This document shows, piece by piece, positions 28,997-41,110 of a stretch of DNA of 64,000 nucleotides; the stretch's first letter is position 1; each line of letters starts with the position of its first letter. The DNA comes from Progne subis subis (lineage: Eukaryota; Chordata; Aves; Passeriformes; Hirundinidae), in NCBI GenBank assembly GCA_022316685.1, contig JAKJHU010000030.1, positions 5,587,058 to 5,651,057 on the forward strand. Reading direction: 5' to 3'. The translations under genes were made by a program, and so were the position numbers. The notes under the pieces are model-generated. The model was not told the origin of the DNA. It saw nothing but the letters and a program-made list of their open reading frames with translations, and did not search any database.

Positions 28997-29315
28997 TGTC
29001 CTGGTTTTGGCTGGTATAGAGTTAATTTTCTTTTCAGTAGCTGGTACAGTGCTGTGTTATGGACTCAGTTTGAGAATAACATTGATAACATGCTGATGTT
29101 TTAGTTGTTGCTAAATAGTGCTTCCCCTAAGTCAAGGACTTTTCAGTTTCCCATGCTCAGCCTGTGAGGAGCTGCATAGAAGCCTGTAGGGAGCACAGCC
29201 AGGACAGCTGACCCAACCTGTCATCTCAAAGGGATATTCCAGAACATAGAATGCTTAGGTCCCCACACACTGTGGGACCTGTGCATGACATAAATGGCAT
29301 GGAATTAGGGGTGGA
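28997..29315 (+). mobile_element. Truncated ERVL-type LTR, copy 1
   Basis: It begins TGTCCTGGTTTTGGCTGG and runs through 'agagttaattttcttt', 'ttttagttgttgctaa' and 'gggatattccagaacata'. This matches the first half of the LTR at 31026-31593. Its 3' half is missing because a second, related LTR starts immediately downstream. Confidence 0.72.
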
Positions 29316-29320
29316 GAAGG

Positions 29321-29877
29321 TGCTGGCATTGGCTGCAATAGAGTTAATTTTCTTCATAGTAGCAGGTTTGGCCCTGTGTTTGGGGCTTGTCCTGAAAACA
29401 GTGCTGATAACAGAGGAACGTTTTCATTATCACTGAGCAGCACTAATACAGAGTCAAAGCCTTTTCTGCTTCTCACCTCATCCCCCCCGTTAGGAGGCTG
29501 GAGGAGCACAAGGAGCTGGGATAGCTGACCCCAGCTGACCAGAGGGATATCCCACACCATATGGCATCATGCTCAGTATGATGGGGGAAGAAGAAGGAAG
29601 GGGAGGATGTTTGGAGCAGTGGCGTTTGTCTTCTCAAGTCACCATTACATTTGTTGGAGTCCTGCTTGCCTGAGGATGGCTGAACACCTGGCTGTCCACA
29701 GGGAGGGGTGAATGAATTCCAAATTCTTTGGTTTGCTTTGCTTGTGTTCCTATTAGACTGTCTTTAGCTCAGTCCCTGAGTTTTCTCACTTTTCTGATTT
29801 TCTTCCCTTCCCACAGCCAGGGAATATTCCAGGGGATAAGCAGGTGGCTATGTGGTGCTTAGTTGCTGGCAGGGTTT
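29321..29877 (+). mobile_element. ERVL-type LTR, copy 2 (diverged relative)
   Basis: It shares the block order of copies 1 and 3: 'ggctgcaatagagttaattttctt', 'ctggaggagcacaaggagctggg', 'gggatatcccacaccatatg' and the 3' end 'tgtggtgcttagttgctgg'. The middle differs, so it is a related subfamily. No viral coding region accompanies it. Confidence 0.65.
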
Positions 29878-31025
29878 TACTATATGACATATAGCAATGA
29901 CATATGTTTTGATAGAAGTCATGGGATCTAAGATTCTTCTTTCCTTTAAATCTGCTTTTATTTATTTTTGAACTACTGACTAATTTAATCCCCATATGAC
30001 AAATGAGATAGAGATGTCAATAGCTCCCACAGTGTTAATTTATTAATGTAATACCTGAACCCACTGCGTACCTCTTAGTTTACATTCAAGCAAACAAAGA
30101 ATCTCTAGATAGGAAAATTAAAGTGAAAAAGGTCAGGTAGCATGTCCTTCATCTGATACAGACTAAGCTGCATCTGGTTTGGCCCCGTGCAGCCAATACA
30201 CTCCTGTATTGGCTCCTTGAGCTCTCCCATGTCCTGCTGCTGTCTCTTGCCAAATTCCTGGCTCACATACCACACCCTTGGCATCATGGTACATACAAAA
30301 CACATCACTGACGAGCTGTTCAGCCACCCACTTGCTATTAGTAATTGATTTCCTTATTCTTCTTAAGATTTCACAGGAATTAAGGGCAAGGGGCACACAC
30401 TTGTGAGACCTGTGGAGAGCAAGGCCTTGTGTTTCGTTTAAAGAGACGTCATAAGAGCCACAGCTTTGCTGCTCACATAGTCTCTTAGCAGCAATATAAG
30501 GATTAAGCAATTCTACTTTAAATCTTTAAAACAAGAGCCTTTGTGAGAGCCAGCTTTGGTGTTCCTCAGTGCAAGTATCTCCACTGTGAGCTCAGACTGG
30601 CATGTGGGGCTGCAAGGAGATATCTCTGTTCTCCAAATGCACAGTGTGCAGGGACGGTGTTGGTTTTGTCAGAGACTACAGGGAAGGAACCCCAATGGAG
30701 TTGCCCTCATGACCAGAAAAACTTGTCCAAAGATTTTTATCAGTCTTTGCAAGATCCCACTTGCAGCTGGAGATTGTGCAGGTTATTCAGTGTGCCTGCC
30801 TACAAACCCTGTGTGGCAGCAGGCTGCCAGAACCCGTCTGCTCCCTGAATTCTCCTCTGTGTGTCACACTTTGCTCTTGCAGCTCAATTTTGGGGACACA
30901 CACTTAATTCCTGCAGTTCTGCATGGGACATACGCACTTTGGTCTTGCAGCTCACAGTTGGAGACTCACCTCTGTCCAACAGCTCACTTTTGGTCCTACA
31001 GATGTGCACTTTGTGGGAGCCACAG
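29878..31025. other. Spacer between LTR copies 2 and 3
   Basis: 1.15 kb with no recognisable gag, pol or env motif in any frame. The two LTRs are therefore more likely independent solo insertions than ends of one provirus. Confidence 0.55.
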
Positions 31026-31593
31026 TATCCTGGTTTGGGCTGGTTTAGAATTAATTTTCTTCCCAGGAGCTAGTACAGTCCTATGCTTTCAATTTAGGAT
31101 AAGAATAATGTTGATAACACACTGATGGTTTAGTTGTTGCTAGTAGGGCTTGCCAAAAATCAAGGGTTTTTCAGCTTTCTGTGTTCTGCTAGTGAGGAGC
31201 TGCACAAGAAGCAGTAGGGAGCACAGCCAGGAGAGCTGACCTGAACTGGACAAAGGGATATTCCATACCATAGAACACCATGTTTGGTACATAAACGGTG
31301 GGGAATTGCCTGGAAGCTGCCAGTCACTGCCTGGGGATGGGATGGGTATTGGACAGGTGTGGTAAGCAGTTGCACTATATCACGTGTCTTTCTTGGCTCT
31401 TTTAAATTATACTAATTTATTATTATTATTATTATTATTTTATTTTATTTTATTTCAATTATTAAACTCTTGTTATCTCAACTAATGGGTTTTACCTTTT
31501 TTTCAGATTCTCTTCCTCACCCCAGGGGGTGGGGGGTACGGTGAGCAAACAGCTACATGATCTTTAGTTGCCAGCTGAGGTTAAACCACAACA
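31026..31593 (+). mobile_element. Full-length solo LTR, ERVL-type, copy 3
   Basis: It begins TATCCTGGTTTGGGCTGG (expected TG mutated to TA) and ends TTAAACCACAACA. An (ATT)n stretch with 'attaaactcttgttatctc' marks the R/U5 end. The five bases on either side, cacag and aacag, match at four of five positions, which is consistent with the 5-bp target-site duplication of ERVL elements. Confidence 0.75.
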
Positions 31594-34500
31594 AACAGTA
31601 AGAAGAAGAGGGACAGTATGGGCTTCGTTTGAGGTGACATGCAAAGTGGTATCCTGACCTAATGGAAGCTTTTCTAGAAGAGGGCACTGTCATGTCTGTA
31701 GTGGAGAGGATACATTTTCCAGTTGGATCTGTGGTGCAGACTGAGTCCCAGTAGCTGGTTATGGTACCCACAACTCTACAGGGCCTGTGAGTGATGTGTT
31801 GGCATTAGAGGGCTGCCAAACAGCCTTCGAAAGACCTCATCAATCTGAGCCTGCCTAAGACTGCTGTTGCCCTGGTACAAAGTCTCCTCTCCACGAGGGG
31901 AAGAAGGGGTGGTGGGCAAGGTCAGTGTCTGAAAGGGTGTAGATATGTAGGCTCGTGAATGTTGCAAAACAGCCATGGAAGGCTCTTGGGCATGGAGAGT
32001 ACACAGGCATAGGAAGCCAAGGGCAGGAGGGCCCTGTGCTGACATGCTCCCCTTCGTCTTCTCTGTAGGTGCAAATTGTCCACTCCAAAGGATCCTTGTT
32101 GTCAGCAGCAGGGAACTGAGCTAGTCTGCAGTGTTTGACCCTGGGCCCAAGATTGTTCTTGGGTTTCAACACCAAAGCGTATAGAAATGTACCCAGAGTC
32201 ACTATGGGTGGAGTTCATCTAAGATTAGGTGCTATAACACAAGCATCCAGTTTTATAGCTCTTTTTACGGTCAGTGAAGTGCTAATAAATATAAACCACC
32301 AGGTTCAAGCATGTTATGTTTTTCCCTGATGTGGAATGAATTACATCCTGAGCTCTGTTGACTCCTTTTCCCTGATATTGGAAGCCTGGGCAGCAACCAG
32401 TGGGTGACTGTAGAAAGCAGGTGGGGTGGGGTGGATCCCACCACAAGTGCCCACAAGGACCGTCATGTGGGCAGAACAGAGGCTCCTGGGGGTACAGCGA
32501 GAGCAGGTTCAGGCTGTTTGCTGGCTGTTGGCATGCAGTGTTCACACGTCTGCAACTCCAACATAGCACACACTACCCTTTGCTGCCAAGAGACCTGGAG
32601 AAAAACTGAGGGGAGAGAGGAGATGCTGTGATGGGGACTCGAATTTAGAGAAGGTGAAAAGGCCCATTGTGCAAGGGCACAAAGGAAGTGGAGAAGAAGG
32701 TATGGTGTAGTTACCAAGATGGGGCACATAGAGGACAGTTTCAGACCCTGTAGTGAACCAGGGTCTCAGAGAGTAGCTGCCTCAGAGAACAGATTAGTTA
32801 CCTTTATCCTGCACCAGAAGCCTGAATTTTCCCCCATTCCTATTGGATGTGGTGCACAGCATGGCAGCTTACTGTCATTGTCTCTTGGTGGTTTGCTCTG
32901 CTGAGAGCAGTGGCTCTGTTTCTCTGGGTTTTTCAGGAACGTGCTTGTCCTTCATGAATCTCTTCTTTGGCCCCTTGGTCTGTCTCTTTTGGTGAAGCTG
33001 AAGGACTGATGTCAAAGGCTTTGTGATCCCTCTCGTTTTCAGTTTGGTTTTCACAAGTATATCTTGTATTGAAAAATAAATTTAAAAGTCAGGAGACAAA
33101 CCTGTGTGTAACTAGCTTCATCCTCCCAGGAGAGAATTGACATTAATTTCTCACTACTTCCAGGAAACATTTCCTTTTGATGATGAGCAAACATCAGTGT
33201 GGGTGTGGGTGGAAGAGAAAGCATCAAGTGAGTGTCGGGGGGTTCTTGCACCTACAAAAGGCTGTTGGATAAAGTGGGTCACATTTTCCACACTTTTATT
33301 CTGCTTGTGTGTTCAGCCTTCAACTGCACAAACCTGGATGCACTGGTGGTAGATGCCATTCTCAGGGGTCCTGCTCACAATCAGAGAGCACTGTCTGGGA
33401 CCAGTGCTGGAACATGAGTACAGAAAAAAGGAGGAACCTTTGGGTTCCTTTGTCCTCAGAAAGATTTGATGTTAACTTCAAATCCAGGTCAGCCTCATGA
33501 GACAGTAGTGAATGATCTAAACATAATTTATCTGGAACATGCAATATCCATGACAATTCTCCAGAAAGCTTTGCCTGCTGTTTTTGGGCTTCATGTTGCC
33601 AAGGCTTCCTGCTTCTGGTGAAGTCCTGGGAACTCCTAAGTCTGATGTTACGCCTAAAGAGATGACACCTAAGGAAGTGACACCTCTTTCTCCTCCACCC
33701 CAGTGTTTTGTGTCCTATGTGAGCTGCATTGTCACATATTGTCAGCCTGTCATGGTTTGGGTCTGTTTCCTTAAGCTCAGTGAGTTAAAGGCTCAGATTT
33801 CATTTAAGAGCAACTGGAGGAGTTGCTGTCATAGAGAAATCAGTGCTGTACCATCCTGGTCAGCACACCAATGGAAGGCAAAGCTGAGACATTAAAGTAC
33901 ATGTATGTGAAATAAAACCATGTCCAGAAAGCATTTCCTAAATTAAAGAAACACCGCGTAGCAATCCATGCTGAAGGAAGTTTTTGGATCCAAATTAGGA
34001 TCACACAGATGATACAGCAAAGATGTTTTTTAGGTGTGCAGATCTACGAGTGGCACTGCATGCACAGACCCCTCTCCTCTCCTCTCCTTGGGATGACTAC
34101 TATTAGCACAGTATCTGGCCAGCCCAAATTCAAGCGGTGTGTGGGTCTCTTTGGTTACTGAAGAGCTATTTGGCAACTCTGGGTGAATGCCCTTGAATAA
34201 TCCTACTGGCACTGGGTGTTGGAGAGCTTGAGGCTTTAGAAACTTTTGGATCAAATTTACTCTTGTTAAGTAAACAATGAATATTGATTAGATCATATGA
34301 CAACCCAACAGAGCACTCTTTCAAATACCGCAGCTCTCCAGAGTTCACGTTTATGTATTTATATTCTCAGATTGCCTTGAAATGGTTGCTTTGGTGAAAG
34401 ACATGCTAGATCTTTTACTCATGAAGCTCTATATACTTTTATATGCATGGATTTGTGCACACAGAGAGGAGGATTTTCAAGGCTGCTTAAAGGATTTGGA

Positions 34501-34879
34501 TACTCACTTTGTTTGTTTTAATTGGAGACTTTAACCCCTTAGGCAGATTTGAAAATCTTAACCATAATTCTTGGCTTATCTTAGTAAATTGGGTTAAGAC
34601 TTTTGCCATGTTAAAATAAATTTTAAATGTTCTTTTCTTGCTGTCATGAAATAAAAATATGTTTAAATGGAATTTTAAGAAGCATTTGTTTTTCTAGACA
34701 CATTAGTTTATTTCACTCGTTTGCTGTTTTGTTTACTGTAGGAGCTCTTAAATCACAGTCTGTTTACATTTTGTACTGAGCAGAGTAGCAAAGGGTTTGT
34801 CTGGACTAAACGTACACATCTATAAAGGCCTTTTATTATCATTATTTGTACAGCTTAAATGTCCTGGAAGGTTTTCTCA
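31594..34879. other. Intergenic, no gene recognised
   Basis: 3.3 kb with only short frames overlapping on both strands and no recognised element. Confidence 0.5.
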
Positions 34880-35460
34880 CCCAGTCTCCGGGCGGTACAG
34901 TTACGTACCTGGCCTCTATGTGTGTCAGGAGAGCAGCGTGCGGCGCTGCCAAGCGCAGCAGCAGCTGGTTCGCAGCGCTGGGCACGGAGCGCGGGGCGAG
35001 CTCTGGGAGCAGAGCGCAGTAGGTGAAAGGCTGCGCTGCTCTGTTTACATGCCTGCCGAGCGGGAAGCTCTCGTGTTGCACAGGCAGTTCTGTCCGGGCA
35101 GGAAGAGGGAAGCACAGCCCGTCTCGGTGCTGCTTCCCAAGGCTGCTTGTTGCGCCACTCCCCATGTCTGGCAAGGTGCTGCTTGAAGCCGGAGGAGCCG
35201 CAGCCGCAGGGTGTTTGTTCCACCCGTGCCAGAGCCCTTGCAGCTGCTCTGCTGCAGGTAAAACCCCGGCCCGCACCTCGGGGCATGCCGGTGCCAACAG
35301 GGGAAGCGGCCCTGGGCTGCGGACTCCAGCTCCTCGCACTGTCAGCGCGGCTCCGGGCTGCTCAGGGTGATTGCTGCCTTCCGAGCTGCCTGGATGATGG
35401 AGATGCGCTGCTGCACCGCGGAGTGCTGGAGCCCAGGTGTGGAGGAAACCAGCCCATCCC
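34880..35460. promoter_or_regulatory. Orphan GC/CpG-rich block
   Basis: GC-rich sequence with raised CpG density, flanked by AT-rich DNA. Open frames of 115-205 codons run on both strands, as GC-rich DNA allows. A plus-strand 'ctgcag|gtaaaacc' near 35255 could be a splice donor. No homologous protein is recognised. It could be the promoter/first exon of an unannotated non-coding transcript. Confidence 0.35.
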
Positions 35461-36399
35461 CAGACCTGACCTGGATCTCGTTGCCAATCTTTTGGGTAGC
35501 ACTCTGTTGGGTTTGATTTCTAGTTTAGGGCAATATTTTCCTGTTTCAATCCCACCAAGGAGAGGATTTCCTTGGGAGCAACATGTTGAAATAAACAGAA
35601 CTTGGGAATTTGCTTATTCTCAGAGTGAGCAAGGGACTGGCTGTGCTTTTGGAACACACAAAACAAGATGCAACTCAATAGTTTTAGACTGGTTTTTAAA
35701 CATTACTTTGCCTTACCTGTACACCTTGAAAGGCCATGGACCTCAGATTTTGGGTTGCTTTTAAGTGCTGGAAATGGTGCAGGTGTTTTGTTAAAAAAAA
35801 TACTCACTTGTATCGAAGGTGTTTTCCCCCCATTTCCTCTCTAGCTCCAAGAACAAGAGCTGACAGTTAAGACACCGAGCCCTGGAAGGACCACACGCCC
35901 TGCAGCTGTCCCTGTGACTGAAAGAGCTGAGAACTCCCATGGAGCACCAGCACCTTCTCCTGCACTCCTTTTTGGTTTTTTATTTGTAGCCAGGCACATG
36001 GCCCTGGTGGCAGGAGGGGAGCCTGTGGCCATCCCCGATGTCTGTGGTCTTGCCATGAGTGTAATCCCCTCTGCAGGGCTTGCTCTGCCAGGTTCAGGGT
36101 GTGCCCCCTTTGCACACTTGCAGACACATTCTGGTTTGACTCTGGTTGAGCAGCAGTGGCCACAGAGCAGGTTGGAGGCATCAGCCCCGTCCCCAGGGTC
36201 CTGCTCCCTCCGTGCCTGCAGCAAGAGCAGCCCCATGTTCTGCCAGGGGCACGAGGATGGCCAGCAGCTCCTCTCTGCTCTGGGTGAGAGGGCTGAAAGC
36301 ACCTACAGCACATGCAGGGAGTGACAGCTCATGACTGCATCCATCACCCTTTGGTTACTCATCTAAAACTCATGCCAGCTCAGGAGAGGCCTGAGAGAT
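35461..36399. other. Intergenic, no gene recognised
   Basis: No coding homology or recognised repeat. A GC-rich stretch at 35.85-36.3 kb shows overlapping frames on both strands. Confidence 0.45.
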
Positions 36400-36735
36400 G
36401 TCGAGAAATACGCTGAGTGCCAGCAGCTGGGTGTGCAAGCTGCACATCATGCCTTGGGCAGGGTGAGTTTCTTGCAGACAACGAGCCATGAATGGACGCC
36501 GACCCTTTGCCTGCCCAAGGACCCCGCTGGGGGGTGGACAGTCACCCAGGGACTGCACGAACAGCACGACCCAAGACCAGATAACATCACTGGACCAAGA
36601 GATATGTGCAAGGCAGGTGAGGAGCAGGTGCATAGACTGTGAAGGTATAAAAGCTCGGGAAACTCTTTCTTGGGGGTCCCTCCCCAGAGGCACCTGCTCA
36701 AGCTGTCGTCGCTGCACCACAACTAAAATATTTAA
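36400..36735 (+). mobile_element. Possible solo LTR (uncertain)
   Basis: 'gtataaaagctcggg' at about 36646 followed by 'tcttgggggtccctcccc' resembles a retroviral TATA box and R-region start. Upstream is a dense unique block like a U3. Clear TG/CA ends and target duplications were not found. It could instead be an ordinary TATA promoter. Confidence 0.35.
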
Positions 36736-37946
36736 AGGAATCCGATGTTTGAAATTCTGCTATGGGAAAGCCAGGGCAGGAATGGTGACTGAGTCAGTGG
36801 TGTGTGTATGGAGTCAAGTGAAGCACGTGTCACTTACTGGAGCTGCCCAGTTTGGGATGATGTGAGTGAGACCCCCAGAGTGGCTCCCAAATGGACAGAG
36901 AAGCTTCCTTAACAGTGAGACAGGCGTGCTACCATGTCATCCTCCTCCTTTGCTGTTTTTCCATGGGCACTGGACAACCTGTGAACCATCCAAAAGGATC
37001 TTTTGGAGATCTGTTGTGAGATCCCATGACCACTGATTCTAAAATATTCAACAGAAGCTACAATCATTTAATAAGCTGTCTCTGCTATCTGGTCCTGCCA
37101 TTTGTAGACAGTATTGATACTCTGTGTGAATTACAGACTAGATACAAAGCCAAACACTGTGCTTCCATCTGGAGCATTACAGTTCTCCTTCTTGCATTTA
37201 TCAGTTTTCTCAACTGGGCAAGGGAGCATAGTGCAAAAACGGTTTTTCTTTGGAAAAAAATAGCAATCTACTTAATGCCGAAACAATGCCTTCTGACTAG
37301 CTGTCAGGGCCTTCAGCTGGTTTGAGTGTAGCTTATTCCAGACCATGATGCTTTATGTGTTATGGTGTATGTCTTCAGCTTCACCTTTCCATTGTGCACC
37401 TTTTCTGAAACCCTGCTTCTGGGACTTGCAATCATTCATTTGGAATTAAAAATGAAATAAATCACCTTAGATCTCATTCATATGTGAAGCTGGAAACTGT
37501 ACTGGGTAAAGAAACAACTTTTGGTTTATTGAATATCCTGTGGACACACTGCAGAAAGCCCAGCATGTGTGTGTAAAACATGCACAGTGTGTAAACAGAA
37601 GCTTACAAGACAACATGTTTTAAGGGAAAATGGTTGCAGTATGAGACAAACCCCAGAAGCTTGAAGGGACAATGTCAGTCAGAGTTTGAGGGGATTGTTA
37701 GTAGTCTCTGGAGAGGCAAAAGAAGGTCACAGATAGAAAGAAAATGTGATCGTATGGAAACAGGCAAGTGGAGCGTGCCCACCTGCTCCCTCTCCAAGCC
37801 CAGAGCAGCATGTTGGGCAGACAGGCTCAGTCTGCGGCACAGGGAGCCTGCACCAGCTCCTAGGAAACTCAGTGCTGCTGGGGGACAGGGTGCTGTAATG
37901 AACTGCAGAGGGCTGTGGTGTGACAGGGTGTGACAATGGCACCATA
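36736..37946. other. Intergenic, no gene recognised
   Basis: No exon or repeat recognised. Confidence 0.5.
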
Positions 37947-38147
37947 TCCTCTCCTCTCCTCTCCTCTCCTCTCCTCTCCTCTCCTCTCCTCTCCTCTCCT
38001 CTCCTCTCCTCTCCTCTCCTCTCCTCTCCTCTCCTCTCCTCTCCTCTCCTCTCCTCTCCTCTCCTCTCCTCTCCTCTCCTCTCCTCTCCTCTCCTCTCCT
38101 CTCCTCTCCTCTCCTCTCCTCTCCTCTCCTCTCTCCTCTCCTCTCCC
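37947..38147 (+). repeat. (CTCCT)n pentanucleotide array, ~40 copies
   Basis: About 200 bp of almost perfect TCCTC/CTCCT repeats; one interruption ('ctctcc') lies near the right end. The minus strand is pure purine (AGGAG)n. It is a highly length-variable, triplex-prone homopurine tract. Peptides read from it are artefacts. Confidence 0.97.
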
Positions 38148-39590
38148 TGCTGGCCATGTCACATTCAGAGTGGTCTCCTGCCGTGTCCTGGCAGGTGCAA
38201 GGCTCTGGCTGATGGATGTGGAGGACACCAGTGCCTCGGCAGCTAGGCACACTGCTTGGCTGCAGCTGCAGTGCTGGCCCTGGTTGGCATGCAGGCTGTC
38301 TGCGTTCCTGCACCAGGGGCTTGCAGCCACCATCTCATCCCGCGTGCTTTAGTCCAGTGTGAGTGCATGACAGGGCACTTGGCATGTGAGACAGAGGTCT
38401 CTCCTCTGAAACTCCCTAATTCTGGTGTCCTCCAGGGTTTTGCACTGTGGCAGGACTCATCCTGCTCAAGATCCATCCAATATAACCAGTCTGGTGGTTT
38501 AACAGGTTTGATGCTAAGGAAACTCCCTCCTCTGAGCTGGAGGGGTTACCCCGTGGTGCCAGAGACTGCTTGCGCCAGGAGCAGCTTTGTGTGCTGTGCC
38601 AAGCAAGGGCCTGGAGCCGCAGCCCAATGTGCCTGCAGCTGGGTGAGAGGCACCAGAAAGCCGTCCAGAGCACCAAGAACTGGAGCCAGATCTAGGTGTG
38701 AGCTGTGGGCTGCAAGGCTGCCGTGTGCCTGCCATTTCATTGCCAGGCTGCGGGTGACTCCCTTTGTCTTGACTTACCAACTTTGGGGTTTGAGATGGCT
38801 GATTCCACAGAAATGCCCAAGCAGGCGGCATCCTCCAAAGCCTTAGGCTCAGGGGACAGCAGCTGTGTGTCAGCCATGCAGGCAGAGCAGCAGTGGCCCG
38901 TGGAGGTGGGTGTGGGTCTGTGCATGCCATGGGTGCAGTGGGGCAGGGGCTGTGGGCTGCCTGCTGCCGCTGGAGCAGGGCTCCAGCCCTTTGGCAGCAC
39001 TAGCGATGGGAGAGCCCCTGCTCCAGGGAGATTGCAAAATGGATTTGGCAGAAGAAGCAGCACAGCATGCTAAATGTGCTAAGCTAAACCAGCTTTGCTT
39101 TGTGGATTGTTTTTCCTTTCTCACGAGCCACCAAACACCACTTTGGGGCCCGAGCAGAAGGTGGGAATCACTCTCCTGTTTCTGCCTTTCTCCTGCTTGT
39201 CCATTCCCCACTTGCCCAGCCCCTTGCAGGATCCCACAGGGCGCCCACAGCCGCTGCAGCGGCCCCGCAGAAAAATGCGCTGTGGTTCAGTGGGACTCGG
39301 CTCCACGGATCCAAGGGATGAGGGGCTGGGACCGCCAGGGGAACTGTGGCTGAGCCAGTGGCCACAGCCTGGCACACAGGAACCCGAGTGGCTCTCCTGC
39401 GGGGCTGCCCATGCAGTAGAGACTTCCTAAAGCCATCTAGAGAGTGTTTTAAGAGCAAATACTGCAAAGCATTGCCTGGCCTTCATCTAGCTAGCAGGAA
39501 AAAAAAAAAAAAAAAAAAAATACCCTGGAAAGCTATTCTGGTCTCGCATGAGTCTCAAGTGGAAAATTTCAGCTGAAGTGATTTCGGCTG
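38148..39590. other. Intergenic, no gene recognised
   Basis: Moderately GC-rich, with many overlapping frames and no recognisable domain. A 22-base poly(A) run lies at 39499-39520, just before the next CpG-rich block. Confidence 0.45.
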
Positions 39591-41110
39591 GCGGGGTTAA
39601 GGGAGGTGAGGCCCAGCTGCTGAGGGCTCTGCAGCACGGACGGACGGACGGACGGCTCCGCAGGAGCCCGTGCCTGCCACGCGGGCAGGGCTGGGTCTGG
39701 CAGCGGCTCCGGTGCGGAGAAAGGAAACCTGAGCCCAGGGCAGCGCAGAGGCTGGGATGCCGCCTCCAGACGGCGTGGCCGCTGCCGCCGCTGTTTCCCC
39801 CCCCACGCCTAGGAATAAAGCGTCCCAACTCTCCAGAGCTCAGGGCTGCCTTCCAGCCTGTCCCGGCTGCGGTCGCTGCCCTCGGTGCGGCCCATGCGGG
39901 GTGCAGTGGCCGGGACGCGGGGTGCACCGGCCGGCAGGGCCGATCCCTGTCGTGCGGGAATAACACGGGCATGTCACCAGCCCTGCTGAGGGCACGGGCC
40001 TCGAGCACCGGCCTTGAAGCCGTGCCAGGGGAGCTCGCCTCGGGCCAGGGACGCGGCCTCGAGCCGGCGGGGCGAGCGCCTGGTGGTCAGGCACAGCCGG
40101 AGGAGCGGGTGTCCTCATCCTTCCCCTCAGTGCTGATAGCCCCGGACCACGCACGTTAGCACCTAGAGTGGGCTGGTCGGGAACCTGATATTCGGGTGGT
40201 CGTTATTGGAAAGCACTAGTAATTCGTTGAAAACGCAGCTCTTTATGGGAATGTTCGTATGTACGTGGGAGACCGAGTCTTGTGGTCCTGTGTCTTGGAG
40301 CGTCTCCCACCTTTCCCCTCTATCTGGTACTAGCGTGGATAGGTCAGTCCCCATCCTCACACGGAACAAAAAGATTTTGGATCCTCAGACCGCTCAAAAG
40401 AATGGGGTTTGCAGCCACCCGTACCCACAGCACCGGCCAGCACAGCTCCAGCCGTGTGGGCCAGCAGCGCTCAGCCAGGGTGGTGGTACAGCTGGGACTG
40501 GAAAGGGGGTTTGTGATCCCGTGTCACAGGCTCACCAGGTAATTCTGTGGGGAAGAGGGCCGGGGAGGTCTTAGGTTCAGCCATTAGGTCAGACCAGGCT
40601 GCCCAGGGCCTCGTCCCGTTGGGGCTGGGAAAGCCTGCGGGAAAGGATCCCGACATCCTGTCTGGGCAGCCCTTGGCACTGCCTAACGCATCCAGACGGC
40701 TTCCCCGGTCCGCAGTTCCAGGGGCATTCAAGGAGCGTGACGCGGCGGCTCGGAGCGTGCGGCTGTGCCTCCCTCGGCGGGACACGGGCCGGGCTGCAGC
40801 GGGGCCGGGCTGCAGCGGGGCAGGGCTTTCCCCGGCCGCCTCTGCGGCTCCGGGCGGGCGCTGGAGCTCCCTGCTGGCCGCAGCGCCGGACCGGCCCCGC
40901 TGCCGCAGCTCCAGCGGCCGCCTGGGAAAGTGAGAGGGCTTGGGGCGGCTCCGCCCCGGTGCTCCTGCTGCTTCAGGTGCTGCTGCCGAAGGGCGATACT
41001 CGCCCTGGGGAGCGCTGGGCACGGCCGGCGCTCCAGGGGAGTTACAGGGAGGAGGAGCAACGCTGCTGCCCAGAACATGCCTCGGCCATCCCCGGCTGCA
41101 GTAAGCGACT
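39591..41110. promoter_or_regulatory. Orphan CpG island between KLF10 and AZIN1
   Basis: 1.5 kb of high GC and CpG, with a (GGAC)n run near 39637-39653 and many GC boxes. It sits 4 kb downstream of the AZIN1 stop and 19 kb upstream of KLF10, so it belongs to neither known promoter. Frames of 203-219 codons on both strands show no known domain. An unannotated lncRNA promoter or an exapted repeat is possible. Confidence 0.45.
40570..40710 (-). mobile_element. Possible ancient CR1 fragment
   Basis: 'agaccaggctgcccagggcc' followed by 'tctgggcagcccttggcac' resembles the antisense CR1 3' region with its 'ccagggcctc' and 'ctgggcaacctg' landmarks. It is heavily diverged and embedded in the CpG block. 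Confidence 0.35.

Noticed and set aside
29878..31025. Internal provirus region between LTR copies
   Set aside because: No gag, protease, RT, integrase or env motif is visible in any frame, and the flanking LTRs differ in subfamily.
37675..38352. Arg-Gly-Glu and Leu-Ser repeat ORFs
   Set aside because: They are translations of the CTCCT pentamer array in different frames.
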